From the NCBI GenBank assembly GCA_900319595.1, contig ONOZ01000015.1:1-14030 (forward strand): a DNA stretch of 14,030 bases, read 5' to 3'. The notes beneath the pieces were generated by a model, which saw only the letters and a list, made by a program, of their open reading frames with translations, was not told the DNA's origin and did not search any database. The stretch comes from an uncultured Bacteroidales bacterium (GTDB taxonomy: Bacteria; Bacteroidota; Bacteroidia; Bacteroidales; P3). The translations under genes were made by a program, and so were the position numbers. Positions 7,681 to 14,030 of this stretch are shown piece after piece. The stretch's first letter is position 1, and the number at the start of each line of letters is the position of its first letter.

Positions 7681-8431
7681 TGTCGCCAGTTTTTTGCTTT
7701 TTGACGCCGTTGTAAATCAAGTATGCAACGAATAAAATTCCTAATCCCAAAAGCACATATGATAATTCGGACGAATACTTTTCAATAACATCTTGCTGAC
7801 CTTTAGCAATATAGCCTAAAAGTGCTAAGATAGTGTTCCAAATAGATGCCCCTAAAAATGTAAATAGCATAAACACTCCAAAATTCATTTTTGCGATGCC
7901 GGCAGGTATGGAAATCAATTGACGAACAGCAGGTACTAATCTACCTATGAATGTGGAAGTTTTGCCATGTTTAACAAAGTACTCTTCGGCTTTTACTACT
8001 TTTTCTTTGGATAGTAATAGCATTCTTCCTAAGCGAGAATCTGCAAACTTATAAATGATAGGTCTGCCGATAAGAAGTGCTAAAACATAATTTATGGTTG
8101 CACCTATCAACGCACCAATAGTCCCGAAAATAACAACAAGTATGATATTCATGCCATTTTCTTCAGTTGAGGCTTTGTATGCTGCAGGTGGAATGACAAC
8201 TTCACTCGGAAAAGGAATGAAGGAACTCTCCACAGCCATAAGTAGCGTAATAGTACCATAATTTATATTATCCATATACCAAGAAACTACTTTGGTTATA
8301 GGATTGTCTTTTTTATTTATTGTTGATTGTGAGGCTGTTATATTGTCTTGATTTCCAAGTACATTAGTTTGAGTGATTAGCAAAATAAGACCTATAATCA
8401 GTGCAATAAACAGCGATTTAAATTTATGCAT
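7670..8431 (-). CDS. DedA-family membrane protein
   Basis: This 253-residue inner-membrane protein belongs to the DedA/VTT (SNARE-associated) family. Members influence membrane lipid distribution and envelope homeostasis, and some have been linked to undecaprenyl-phosphate recycling. Family motifs are clear: ESSFIPFPSEVVIPPAA at 68-84 with Glu68, Pro73 and Glu77; FIGRLVPAVRQLISIPAG at 161-178 with Arg164 and Arg170; and the glycine-rich GTIGALIGATINY region at 103-115. A hydrophobic N-terminal segment and a polar linker (residues 1-45) precede the conserved core, making it somewhat longer than E. coli members; the segment could be a signal peptide or an extra helix. The start overlaps the end of the TPR gene by 8 bases and the stop lies inside the start of aroE. 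Confidence 0.93.
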   Translation of the reverse strand: MHKFKSLFIALIIGLILLITQTNVLGNQDNITASQSTINKKDNPITKVVSWYMDNINYGTITLLMAVESSFIPFPSEVVIPPAAYKASTEENGMNIILVVIFGTIGALIGATINYVLALLIGRPIIYKFADSRLGRMLLLSKEKVVKAEEYFVKHGKTSTFIGRLVPAVRQLISIPAGIAKMNFGVFMLFTFLGASIWNTILALLGYIAKGQQDVIEKYSSELSYVLLGLGILFVAYLIYNGVKKQKTGDNAK

Positions 8432-9845
8432 AATATATCTTTTTTAAACAACGTTTATAATTAGGATTATCTATTATCTCCGGATAGTTTTCTTTTATGT
8501 AGGTTGGAAAAGAATCTAACGCCATTAGCAGTTGCAATGTCTTTGTAGTGTAACTATCGTACAATTTGTCTTGACAAGTTATTCGTAGAAACGCATACCA
8601 AAAATCTTCCGTGCAACTATGTAACTCCAAAAGAGTATTTTCCATAATTTTAACTGCCTCTAATGTGTTGCCGTCCCGAGATTTCAAAGCTGCAAAAGTG
8701 ATTGCTGCCAATTCTATAATGTTTTTCTCTGTATTGTCGGAAATCACACTAGCAAAAAGATTCTCACTTTCGTTTTGAAAGCCATGGTCATACAAAACGC
8801 GTGCGAAATCAATAAAAATTTCTGGTGTAATATCGGTATGCAATAATTCCTCAGTCAAAATGCTCGCCTTTTCGTATTGGTTTGTATAATAGCAACACAA
8901 GATAAAGTCCATCAAGTAAATCTTATCATGAAAAGTATTGTCCTGCTCATATATCTCTTGCAATAGCATCATTGCTTTTGCATATTTGTTTTGTTGCATA
9001 TACACATGGACGAGAACAAATTCCAAATCCGAATTTTTCTGTTCCAGCAAATCCAAAGCAATCAACAATTCTTTTTCGGCAGACTTGTAATCTTTTTTTG
9101 CAATTAAGCAATCGGCTTTGTATGCGTGACTTACGTGTTGTTTAGGATTGATTGCTGAAGCATAGTCAAACGCTTCCAATGCTTCTTCCACAAAGTCTGC
9201 TTTGGAATATAACATACCAAGAGCCGTCCATAGATTTTCGTTAAAAGGATATTTGTGTGTCAATTCGTAAATAGTGCGAATAGTAGTATTTATTAAACTT
9301 TCGTCAAACGAGCAATCTATATAACAACCTATAAGATACTTATCTTCTTGATTAAGTGTAAGAGCCTTGCGTAAATACTTCTCTGCATTTACAGAGTCTT
9401 CTTTTGCCAAATATGCTCTTCCGATAAGCATATATATAAAGTAGTTGTCAGTGTCATTTTGTAAGATATTGAATAAAATTTCCAATGCCTTATCAATATT
9501 CTGTTCTGAATCAATATACAATGTAGCCAAATCTATCTGTAATTCATCTGTATTATATTGCCTAATTGCTTTTTTTGTAATTTCTATAGCTTTATCAAAT
9601 TCTCCTTGATTGGCAAGATATGTTGTATAGCGAGAGATAACTTCTTCGTTATTAGGAAAAAGTTCATAAGCTTCCTTTGTAACCTCATCAACTTTGTCAT
9701 ACATATTATGGATGCCGTACCAATCAATAATATCTATGTAATTATCTGAGTCAAACCAAGCTGTTTCTCCCGTTTGTTTGTATTTTTCGTAACGGGAGAC
9801 TTGCCTTTGCATTTCTTCTTGTTGCTCTTTATCGAAATCTTCCAT
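8424..9845 (-). CDS. Tetratricopeptide-repeat (TPR) protein
   Basis: This 473-residue protein has no signal peptide or membrane helix, so it should be cytoplasmic. It consists almost wholly of helical pairs with TPR spacing of about 34 residues. The clearest units are at about 68-100, 101-134, 135-168, 203-236 (with ALGMLYSKADFVEEALEAFD) and 237-270; more degenerate units continue to about 430. The N-terminal 30 residues are charged and Gln/Glu-rich. Proteins of this kind act as protein-binding scaffolds, and the partner cannot be inferred. The ATG at 9845 comes after TAAGGAA, so the upstream stop codon and ribosome binding site are adjacent and the two genes are very probably co-translated. 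Confidence 0.88.
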   Translation of the reverse strand: MEDFDKEQQEEMQRQVSRYEKYKQTGETAWFDSDNYIDIIDWYGIHNMYDKVDEVTKEAYELFPNNEEVISRYTTYLANQGEFDKAIEITKKAIRQYNTDELQIDLATLYIDSEQNIDKALEILFNILQNDTDNYFIYMLIGRAYLAKEDSVNAEKYLRKALTLNQEDKYLIGCYIDCSFDESLINTTIRTIYELTHKYPFNENLWTALGMLYSKADFVEEALEAFDYASAINPKQHVSHAYKADCLIAKKDYKSAEKELLIALDLLEQKNSDLEFVLVHVYMQQNKYAKAMMLLQEIYEQDNTFHDKIYLMDFILCCYYTNQYEKASILTEELLHTDITPEIFIDFARVLYDHGFQNESENLFASVISDNTEKNIIELAAITFAALKSRDGNTLEAVKIMENTLLELHSCTEDFWYAFLRITCQDKLYDSYTTKTLQLLMALDSFPTYIKENYPEIIDNPNYKRCLKKIYYA

Positions 9846-9849
9846 TTCC

Positions 9850-11358
9850 TTACCTCAATTCTTTAGGTATTCGTGCTACTCTGTGTAATTTGTTGTTTTT
9901 GTAGATGATATATACATTTCCCATATAGAACCAATGTCTATCTGAGCCGTCAAAGTTGGTATAAACCTCTCTATCGGGTTTTCCCCACGACAATTCATTC
10001 ATATCCATTGTCATAGTAGGTATCAATTCCTTATTACAGATTGCTTTATAAGCAGAAGGATAGGTGTATCTGTATTTTTCAACCCTGTCGTCCATTAAAT
10101 ATTTTTCAAAACTCAACCAGTCGCCTAACTGATAATCCTCAGGCATATAGAATTTCCTACCTTTTTCGTTACGCATTAGCATTTGAAATTTGCCATCTTT
10201 GACTACAACGTCCAAACATCTAAATTTATCTCCCTGACGTAAAGTAATATGTGTTTTCCTTCTCAAATCGATAACAGTTAATGGGAACTTGCTGCCACGA
10301 ACAATAAATTCTCGGTCTTTATAGTCCTTTTTAATTTTTTTCAAAAAGTTTTCAATTACGAAAGGGAATAAGTGTCTTTCTTTTTTTGTTGGATACTTAT
10401 AATATATTGTATCGTTACGTTCATCAATTATCAATTTCAGATACACATCGGTCAAATTGGTAGCATCAAAAGCAACATCTACAACCGAAAATGTGATTCC
10501 TTGCAATCTTTTTGCCTTAGCGGTTGGATATTCTGTAAAAGAATATTTCCTAGAGTCATCATCATAATTATAAACTCTTACCCCGTTGTATAATCTTTCT
10601 ATTGTAGCGTCTGTAACAACAGGAAGAGAAATCTTTTGACCTATAAGAAAATCTGGAACTATTGCATAATTGGCATTAGTGTCGTAATGAATAAGATTTA
10701 AATCGCTATTAGTATATTTTCCAACGGGATAACCATTTTTATTTCTGTTGTAGTAAGACATAGGTATGAAAGGGAAATGATATTCGTTATAGAAATTCTG
10801 ATAGGCATAGAAAACAGTATCTGTTGTATTACCCACAAGCAATTTTAAAAACGGATAACGTAATTTTGTCCAATCTTGTTTATCGCGAGCAGCATCTTTA
10901 ACTCTATTATATGCAAATTGGTCTGGTACATAATCTAATACAACAAACCAAGCACCCTTTAAGCTTTGTAGTTTTTCTTTACTCATTCTGGTAAGGTGGT
11001 AGTATGAAACATTTTTGCCTCTAGATTTTGTTGCATTTTGAGCGTTAGAGATACTTACTTTATATTCAACATCTGTTTTTTTAGTGGATGTAGATTTTTT
11101 TTCTTTTTTCTTTGATGCTTCTTTCTCACTTGCAAGCATTCCTGTATAGAAATAATCCAACAATGTGTCGTTTATGTTTTCCAAATACAAAGTTTGGTTC
11201 ATTAAAGCCCAAGGTTGAATCATAAACTTCATATTTTGGGAATAATCGCTATAATCAAAATCTGGTACTACCTTATAATCTTTTACCTGTGCATAAAGTT
11301 GGCAACCGAAAATGATTGTCAAATACAATATTGAAACTTTTATTATACTTTTTTTCAT
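9850..11358 (-). CDS. Secreted protein of unknown family with apparent internal repeats
   Basis: I do not recognise a family for this 502-residue protein. Starting at the ATG at 11356-11358, residues 1-23 form a clean signal peptide (MKKSIIKVS, hydrophobic core, LYAQ). A longer frame begins at a TTG at 11391, but that codon lies inside the -7 promoter box, so the inner ATG is chosen. A lysine/serine-rich linker occupies about 78-95. Three segments look alike: 133-198, 285-333 and 375-405, each starting L-x-G-x-x-F or Q-G-x-x-F, then a V/L-x-D-x core, then a Leu-rich strand; the first two also share LKL, DT[VI][FY]Y and FPF. The C-terminal part (452-493, LSWGKPDRE, WFYMGNVYIIY) loosely recalls BamE/SmpA-like modules. 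The protein is Tyr-rich and probably mostly beta-strand. It is likely periplasmic or surface-attached. It is the first gene of the second operon. Confidence 0.8.
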   Translation of the reverse strand: MKKSIIKVSILYLTIIFGCQLYAQVKDYKVVPDFDYSDYSQNMKFMIQPWALMNQTLYLENINDTLLDYFYTGMLASEKEASKKKEKKSTSTKKTDVEYKVSISNAQNATKSRGKNVSYYHLTRMSKEKLQSLKGAWFVVLDYVPDQFAYNRVKDAARDKQDWTKLRYPFLKLLVGNTTDTVFYAYQNFYNEYHFPFIPMSYYNRNKNGYPVGKYTNSDLNLIHYDTNANYAIVPDFLIGQKISLPVVTDATIERLYNGVRVYNYDDDSRKYSFTEYPTAKAKRLQGITFSVVDVAFDATNLTDVYLKLIIDERNDTIYYKYPTKKERHLFPFVIENFLKKIKKDYKDREFIVRGSKFPLTVIDLRRKTHITLRQGDKFRCLDVVVKDGKFQMLMRNEKGRKFYMPEDYQLGDWLSFEKYLMDDRVEKYRYTYPSAYKAICNKELIPTMTMDMNELSWGKPDREVYTNFDGSDRHWFYMGNVYIIYKNNKLHRVARIPKELR

Positions 11359-11388
11359 ATTCAAATCATCTATATATAATATTTGTTG

Positions 11389-11420
11389 CAAAGTTACAAT
11401 AATTTTTTACATTTATGCAA
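11389..11420 (-). promoter_or_regulatory. Bacteroidota-type promoter for the five-gene operon
   Basis: On the minus strand, TAACTTTG lies at 11396-11389 with TTG at 11420-11418, a spacing of about 21 bases. The expected transcription start is near 11383, giving a leader of about 25 bases before the ATG at 11358. This position argues against the TTG start at 11391, since that codon would not be in the transcript. Confidence 0.75.
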
Positions 11421-11436
11421 TATAATAGTTATATTT

Positions 11437-11467
11437 TTTTAGGAAATTTAAAAATATCGTATCTTTG
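11437..11467 (+). promoter_or_regulatory. Bacteroidota-type promoter for trmD
   Basis: TATCTTTG at 11460-11467 is a perfect -7 element. The -33 position (about 11437-11440) holds only a T-run, so that element is weak. Transcription would start near 11473, about 20 bases before the trmD ATG, with GGAAAAG as a plausible ribosome binding site at 11484-11490. It diverges from the promoter of the minus-strand operon, and the two -7 boxes are about 65 bases apart. Confidence 0.65.
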
Positions 11468-11492
11468 CACTCGCTAAACTTATGGAAAAGAT

Positions 11493-12179
11493 ATGCAAAT
11501 AGATATAATAACTTTATTCCCACAAATGTTTGAAGGATTTTTTCAATATTCTATTTTGAAAAGGGCTCAAACTAAGGGGTTGTTATCTGTAAATATTATA
11601 AATCTTAGGGAATACTCTTTAAATAAATATGGAAGTGTAGATGATTATGCGTTTGGAGGTGGAGCAGGAATGGTGATTCAAGTAGAGCCTTTGGCAAACT
11701 GTATTGAAGGACTGCAACAAAAAACTAATTATGACGAAATTATTTATACCGCACCTGATGGTCAAATGCTTAATCAACCACTTGCCAATAGTCTTTCATT
11801 GAAAGAAAATTTGCTTATCTTGTGCGGACACTACAAAGGTATAGATGAGCGGATTAGAGAGCATTTTGTAACTATGGAAGTTTCTATTGGTGATTATGTA
11901 TTGAGTGGGGGAGAGTTGGCTGCCGCAGTTATTTCAGACAGTGTTGTGAGGTTGATTCCGGGAGTGTTGAGCGATGAGCAAAGTGCATTAAGTGATTCTT
12001 TCCAAGACGGATTAGTTGCTCCTGCCGTGTATTCTCGCCCCGCAGATTTTAGAGGTTGGAAAGTTCCAGATGTACTTTTGTGTGGCGACCCCAAGAAAAT
12101 AGAGGCTTGGCAGTATGAAAATGCACTTGAACGCACAAAACAACGCCGTCCAGAGTTGCTTAAAAATCTTGATTATTAG
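11493..12179 (+). CDS. trmD: tRNA (guanine-N1-)-methyltransferase TrmD
   Basis: TrmD methylates N1 of G37 next to the anticodon in tRNAs with a G36-G37 sequence, using S-adenosylmethionine, and prevents +1 frameshifting. The 228-residue length is typical. Landmarks are the MQIDIITLFP start, DDYAFGGGAGMV at 50-61, YTAPDGQ at 85-91, LCGHYKGIDERI at 110-121 (part of the trefoil-knot cofactor site), SIGDYVLSGGE at 131-141, SDSF at 167-170 with Asp168 as the likely catalytic Asp, and YSRPADF at 180-186. In many bacteria trmD sits between rimM and rplS. Here it appears alone behind its own promoter and runs convergently into the helicase gene, overlapping it by 20 bases. Confidence 0.97.
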   Translation: MQIDIITLFPQMFEGFFQYSILKRAQTKGLLSVNIINLREYSLNKYGSVDDYAFGGGAGMVIQVEPLANCIEGLQQKTNYDEIIYTAPDGQMLNQPLANSLSLKENLLILCGHYKGIDERIREHFVTMEVSIGDYVLSGGELAAAVISDSVVRLIPGVLSDEQSALSDSFQDGLVAPAVYSRPADFRGWKVPDVLLCGDPKKIEAWQYENALERTKQRRPELLKNLDY

Positions 12180-13875
12180 TCTTGCAGTTATCGCAGAAGT
12201 TACAATTTGGATATTTCTCGTCAAAATAAGACAGAATGGACTTCCAACGACATTTTTCACTTAATACCCATTGACGGATAGTGTTTGCTTTTTGGATTGT
12301 TGAGATTTTAGGGTTGTAGTAAATCTCCTTACTTAAAAGATTTAGAGTTGTAAATGGACGATTTTGTAGGAAAACTATTGTATCTCCGACAATTTTTGGT
12401 TGGTATGACAATATGTTTTTTTTATGTAAGACTTTAAAATCTTCAATTACTTGTTTTTCAGAAGTTAGACCAAATTGAGCAAAACGCATTTCATTTATTG
12501 GAACGCTATCATGATGAATAGATGGGTATTGACGCAATAGCATTTCAATTATATACCAATATTCATCGTATTCATTGATGAAGCGGTTTAATTCTTCATT
12601 TGTTACCAATATCCTGACTGTACTTTGTGGCGACCTATCTCTATAGAAATCAACCCAACCTTCATTTTTTAGAATTTTTAGACAACTACGAACGATGATA
12701 TCCGATAGTCCTGTTTTTAGAACAAATTCGTCAAAATTAAATGGAAATTTCTCTCCTTTGCCACTATTGAAAGAAATTTTGTATTGGGAGCATAATATTT
12801 TGTAGATATTACTAACTATTTCTTTATCAGGATATGCCGTATGAGATAGATATTCGTTTTGATGCATATCCTTATTATTATATAACAATATTGATTTTGC
12901 AAATTTACCATCACGTCCAGCACGCCCAAATTCTTGATAAAAACTTTCTATATTAGAAGGTATATAATAATGTATAACAAATCTCACATCCGCTTTATTG
13001 ATACCCATTCCAAAAGCAGTTGTAGCAATAATCACTTTTGTTTTGCCCGTAATCCAATTATTTTGCGTTCGCTCCCTTTCATATGCTGTTAGGTCTGCAT
13101 TGTAAGGCTCTGCACTAATATTATACTTTTCTTTAAGGGTTTGTGATAACAAGACAGTATCTGAGCGTTTTAAGCAATAGACAATAGCACTCGCATCACA
13201 AGAATTTATGATTTGTGCAACTTTGTTTGTTTTATCCGTAACGTGTTCTACTTGTAGAAAAATGTTTTCTCTATAAAACGAACCAATAAATATATTTGGC
13301 TTTTTTAGATTAAGACTTTTTACAATATTTTCTCTAACTTCTTTTGTTGCAGTTGCAGTTAATGCCAAAATAGGTGTATTGGGTAAAATTTCCCTTATTA
13401 TACTTAATTTACTATATGATGGCCTAAAGTCATGTCCCCATTGAGAGATGCAATGTGCTTCATCTATTACAATTAAACTAATATGTAAATCTCTCAAAGT
13501 TCTATGAAAATTATTATCTTGTAGTCTTTCAGCAGCAATGAAAAGGAATTTCACCTGATGTTGTAATAATAAATTTATCGCAGAACGATTTTTGTCTAAA
13601 GATTGTAAAGAATTTATGCTAACAGCCTTGATTCCTATTTTTTTTAGATTATCTATTTGGTCTTTTATTAGAGAAATCAAAGGTTCTACAATAACGCATA
13701 CTCCGGGTTGCATCATTGCTGGAATTTGATAACAAAGGCTTTTACCACCTCCTGTTGGTAATACAGCCAAAGTATCTTTTTTTGCTAAGATAGACGATAT
13801 TACTTCCTCTTGTTTAGGGCGGAATGAATCATATCCCCAATATTTTTTCAATATTTCATACTTTGTACTTGCCAT
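12160..13875 (-). CDS. RecQ-family ATP-dependent DNA helicase with C-terminal cysteine cluster
   Basis: This 571-residue 3'-5' DNA helicase is expected to act in recombination and replication-fork repair. Motifs in order are YWGYDSFRPKQ (12-22), Walker A TGGGKS (41-46), DEAH with HCISQWGHDFRP (138-152), ALTATAT (171-177), AFGMGINKADVRFV (287-300) and QEFGRAGRDG (314-323). A winged-helix-like region fills about 380-490. Four cysteines, C542, C558, C561 and C564 (C-x15-C-x2-C-x2-C, ending NCNFCDNC), form a probable zinc site near the very end; no HRDC domain follows. In E. coli RecQ the zinc site directly follows the helicase core, so this is a variant architecture that I believe is common in Bacteroidota. 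The longer frame to a TTG at 13947 crosses the promoter, so the ATG at 13875 is chosen; it directly precedes the conserved ILKKYWGYDSFR region. Confidence 0.93.
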   Translation of the reverse strand: MASTKYEILKKYWGYDSFRPKQEEVISSILAKKDTLAVLPTGGGKSLCYQIPAMMQPGVCVIVEPLISLIKDQIDNLKKIGIKAVSINSLQSLDKNRSAINLLLQHQVKFLFIAAERLQDNNFHRTLRDLHISLIVIDEAHCISQWGHDFRPSYSKLSIIREILPNTPILALTATATKEVRENIVKSLNLKKPNIFIGSFYRENIFLQVEHVTDKTNKVAQIINSCDASAIVYCLKRSDTVLLSQTLKEKYNISAEPYNADLTAYERERTQNNWITGKTKVIIATTAFGMGINKADVRFVIHYYIPSNIESFYQEFGRAGRDGKFAKSILLYNNKDMHQNEYLSHTAYPDKEIVSNIYKILCSQYKISFNSGKGEKFPFNFDEFVLKTGLSDIIVRSCLKILKNEGWVDFYRDRSPQSTVRILVTNEELNRFINEYDEYWYIIEMLLRQYPSIHHDSVPINEMRFAQFGLTSEKQVIEDFKVLHKKNILSYQPKIVGDTIVFLQNRPFTTLNLLSKEIYYNPKISTIQKANTIRQWVLSEKCRWKSILSYFDEKYPNCNFCDNCKTNNQDF

Positions 13876-13911
13876 TGCTCTATACTTACGAGTTTTTCCA
13901 CAACCCAATTG

Positions 13912-13919
13912 CAAAGATA
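13912..13919 (-). promoter_or_regulatory. -7 promoter element for the RecQ-family gene
   Basis: TATCTTTG read on the minus strand at 13919-13912 matches TAnnTTTG exactly. No clear TTG is found 19-21 bases upstream, so the -33 element is weak. Transcription starting near 13906 gives a leader of about 30 bases to the ATG at 13875. Confidence 0.6.
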
Positions 13920-13939
13920 CAAATTTTTTTTCATTTCTC

Positions 13940-13970
13940 TTGCTCAATTCAAAAAATTTTCATATCTTTG
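13940..13970 (+). promoter_or_regulatory. Bacteroidota-type promoter for a rightward gene at the window edge
   Basis: TTG at 13940-13942 and TATCTTTG at 13963-13970 are 20 bases apart, one of the two best-matching promoters in the window. It is back-to-back with the helicase promoter. Transcription would start near 13976. Confidence 0.7.
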
Positions 13971-13984
13971 CAAAATGAAAAATC

Positions 13985-14030
13985 GTGCTGAAAAACAATG
14001 ATTTAGAAAAAAGTGGAATAATCAGCGTGA
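13985..14030 (+). CDS. Possible 5' end of a rightward gene (partial, unidentified)
   Basis: Downstream of the edge promoter, the frame beginning with GTG at 13985 stays open to the window end and encodes about 15 residues (LKNNDLEKSGIISV after the start). The first ATG after the promoter, at 13975, gives only eight codons before TGA, so it is not a useful gene start. Fifteen residues are too few to identify a family, and no clear ribosome binding site precedes the GTG. The true start could lie outside the window. Confidence 0.3.
   Translation, partial: MLKNNDLEKSGIISV

Noticed and set aside
11894..12260. Minus-strand frames of about 80 codons opposite trmD
   Set aside because: They are shadows of trmD and the helicase 3' end, and they lack family features.
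1..14030. Search for transposases, tRNA-like cloverleaves, CRISPR repeats and toxin-antitoxin pairs
   Set aside because: None was seen by eye. Intergenic spaces are short and are explained by promoters and leaders.

Overview
The window looks like chromosomal DNA of an AT-rich member of the Bacteroidota, most likely the order Bacteroidales. The evidence is repeated TAnnTTTG promoter boxes (TAACTTTG, TATCTTTG), which are the -7 element of this phylum, weak ribosome binding sites, and the look of the TolC/HlyD/ABC-2, DedA, AroE and RecQ proteins. No species is assigned. I see no tRNA, rRNA, insertion sequence, CRISPR array or phage gene, and no gene-free stretch longer than about 190 bases.

Region 1 (1-6080, all minus strand) is an apparent five-gene operon read from right to left. 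A TolC-type outer membrane factor is followed by a HlyD-type periplasmic adaptor, two ABC-2 type permeases and, 11 bases further on, a secreted GH29 alpha-L-fucosidase that runs off the left edge. A good promoter lies at 6072-6102. The first four genes form a tripartite efflux module, but no ATPase gene is present in the visible part. A glycosidase is an unexpected last member.

Region 2 (6201-11420, minus strand) is a second tightly packed operon behind a promoter at 11389-11420. It runs from a secreted protein of unknown family, to a cytoplasmic TPR-repeat protein, a DedA-family membrane protein, shikimate dehydrogenase (aroE) and a small M50B-like membrane metalloprotease. Gaps are 4 bases, an 8-base overlap, an 11-base overlap and 34 bases. 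Between the two operons sits a rightward promoter-like sequence that points into the 3' end of the protease gene.

Region 3 (11437-14030) holds trmD on the plus strand and a RecQ-family helicase on the minus strand. Their 3' ends overlap by 20 bases. The helicase promoter is back-to-back with another rightward promoter at the right edge, which probably serves a gene that continues outside the window.

Two start codons were moved inward because the longest reading frames begin at TTG codons upstream of, or inside, the promoter boxes: the unknown secreted protein starts at 11358 and RecQ at 13875. Most of the window is ordinary housekeeping and envelope biology. The points that deserve a second look are the ATPase-less efflux operon with its fucosidase, the unknown secreted protein with an apparent internal repeat, and the antisense promoter near 6151-6181.
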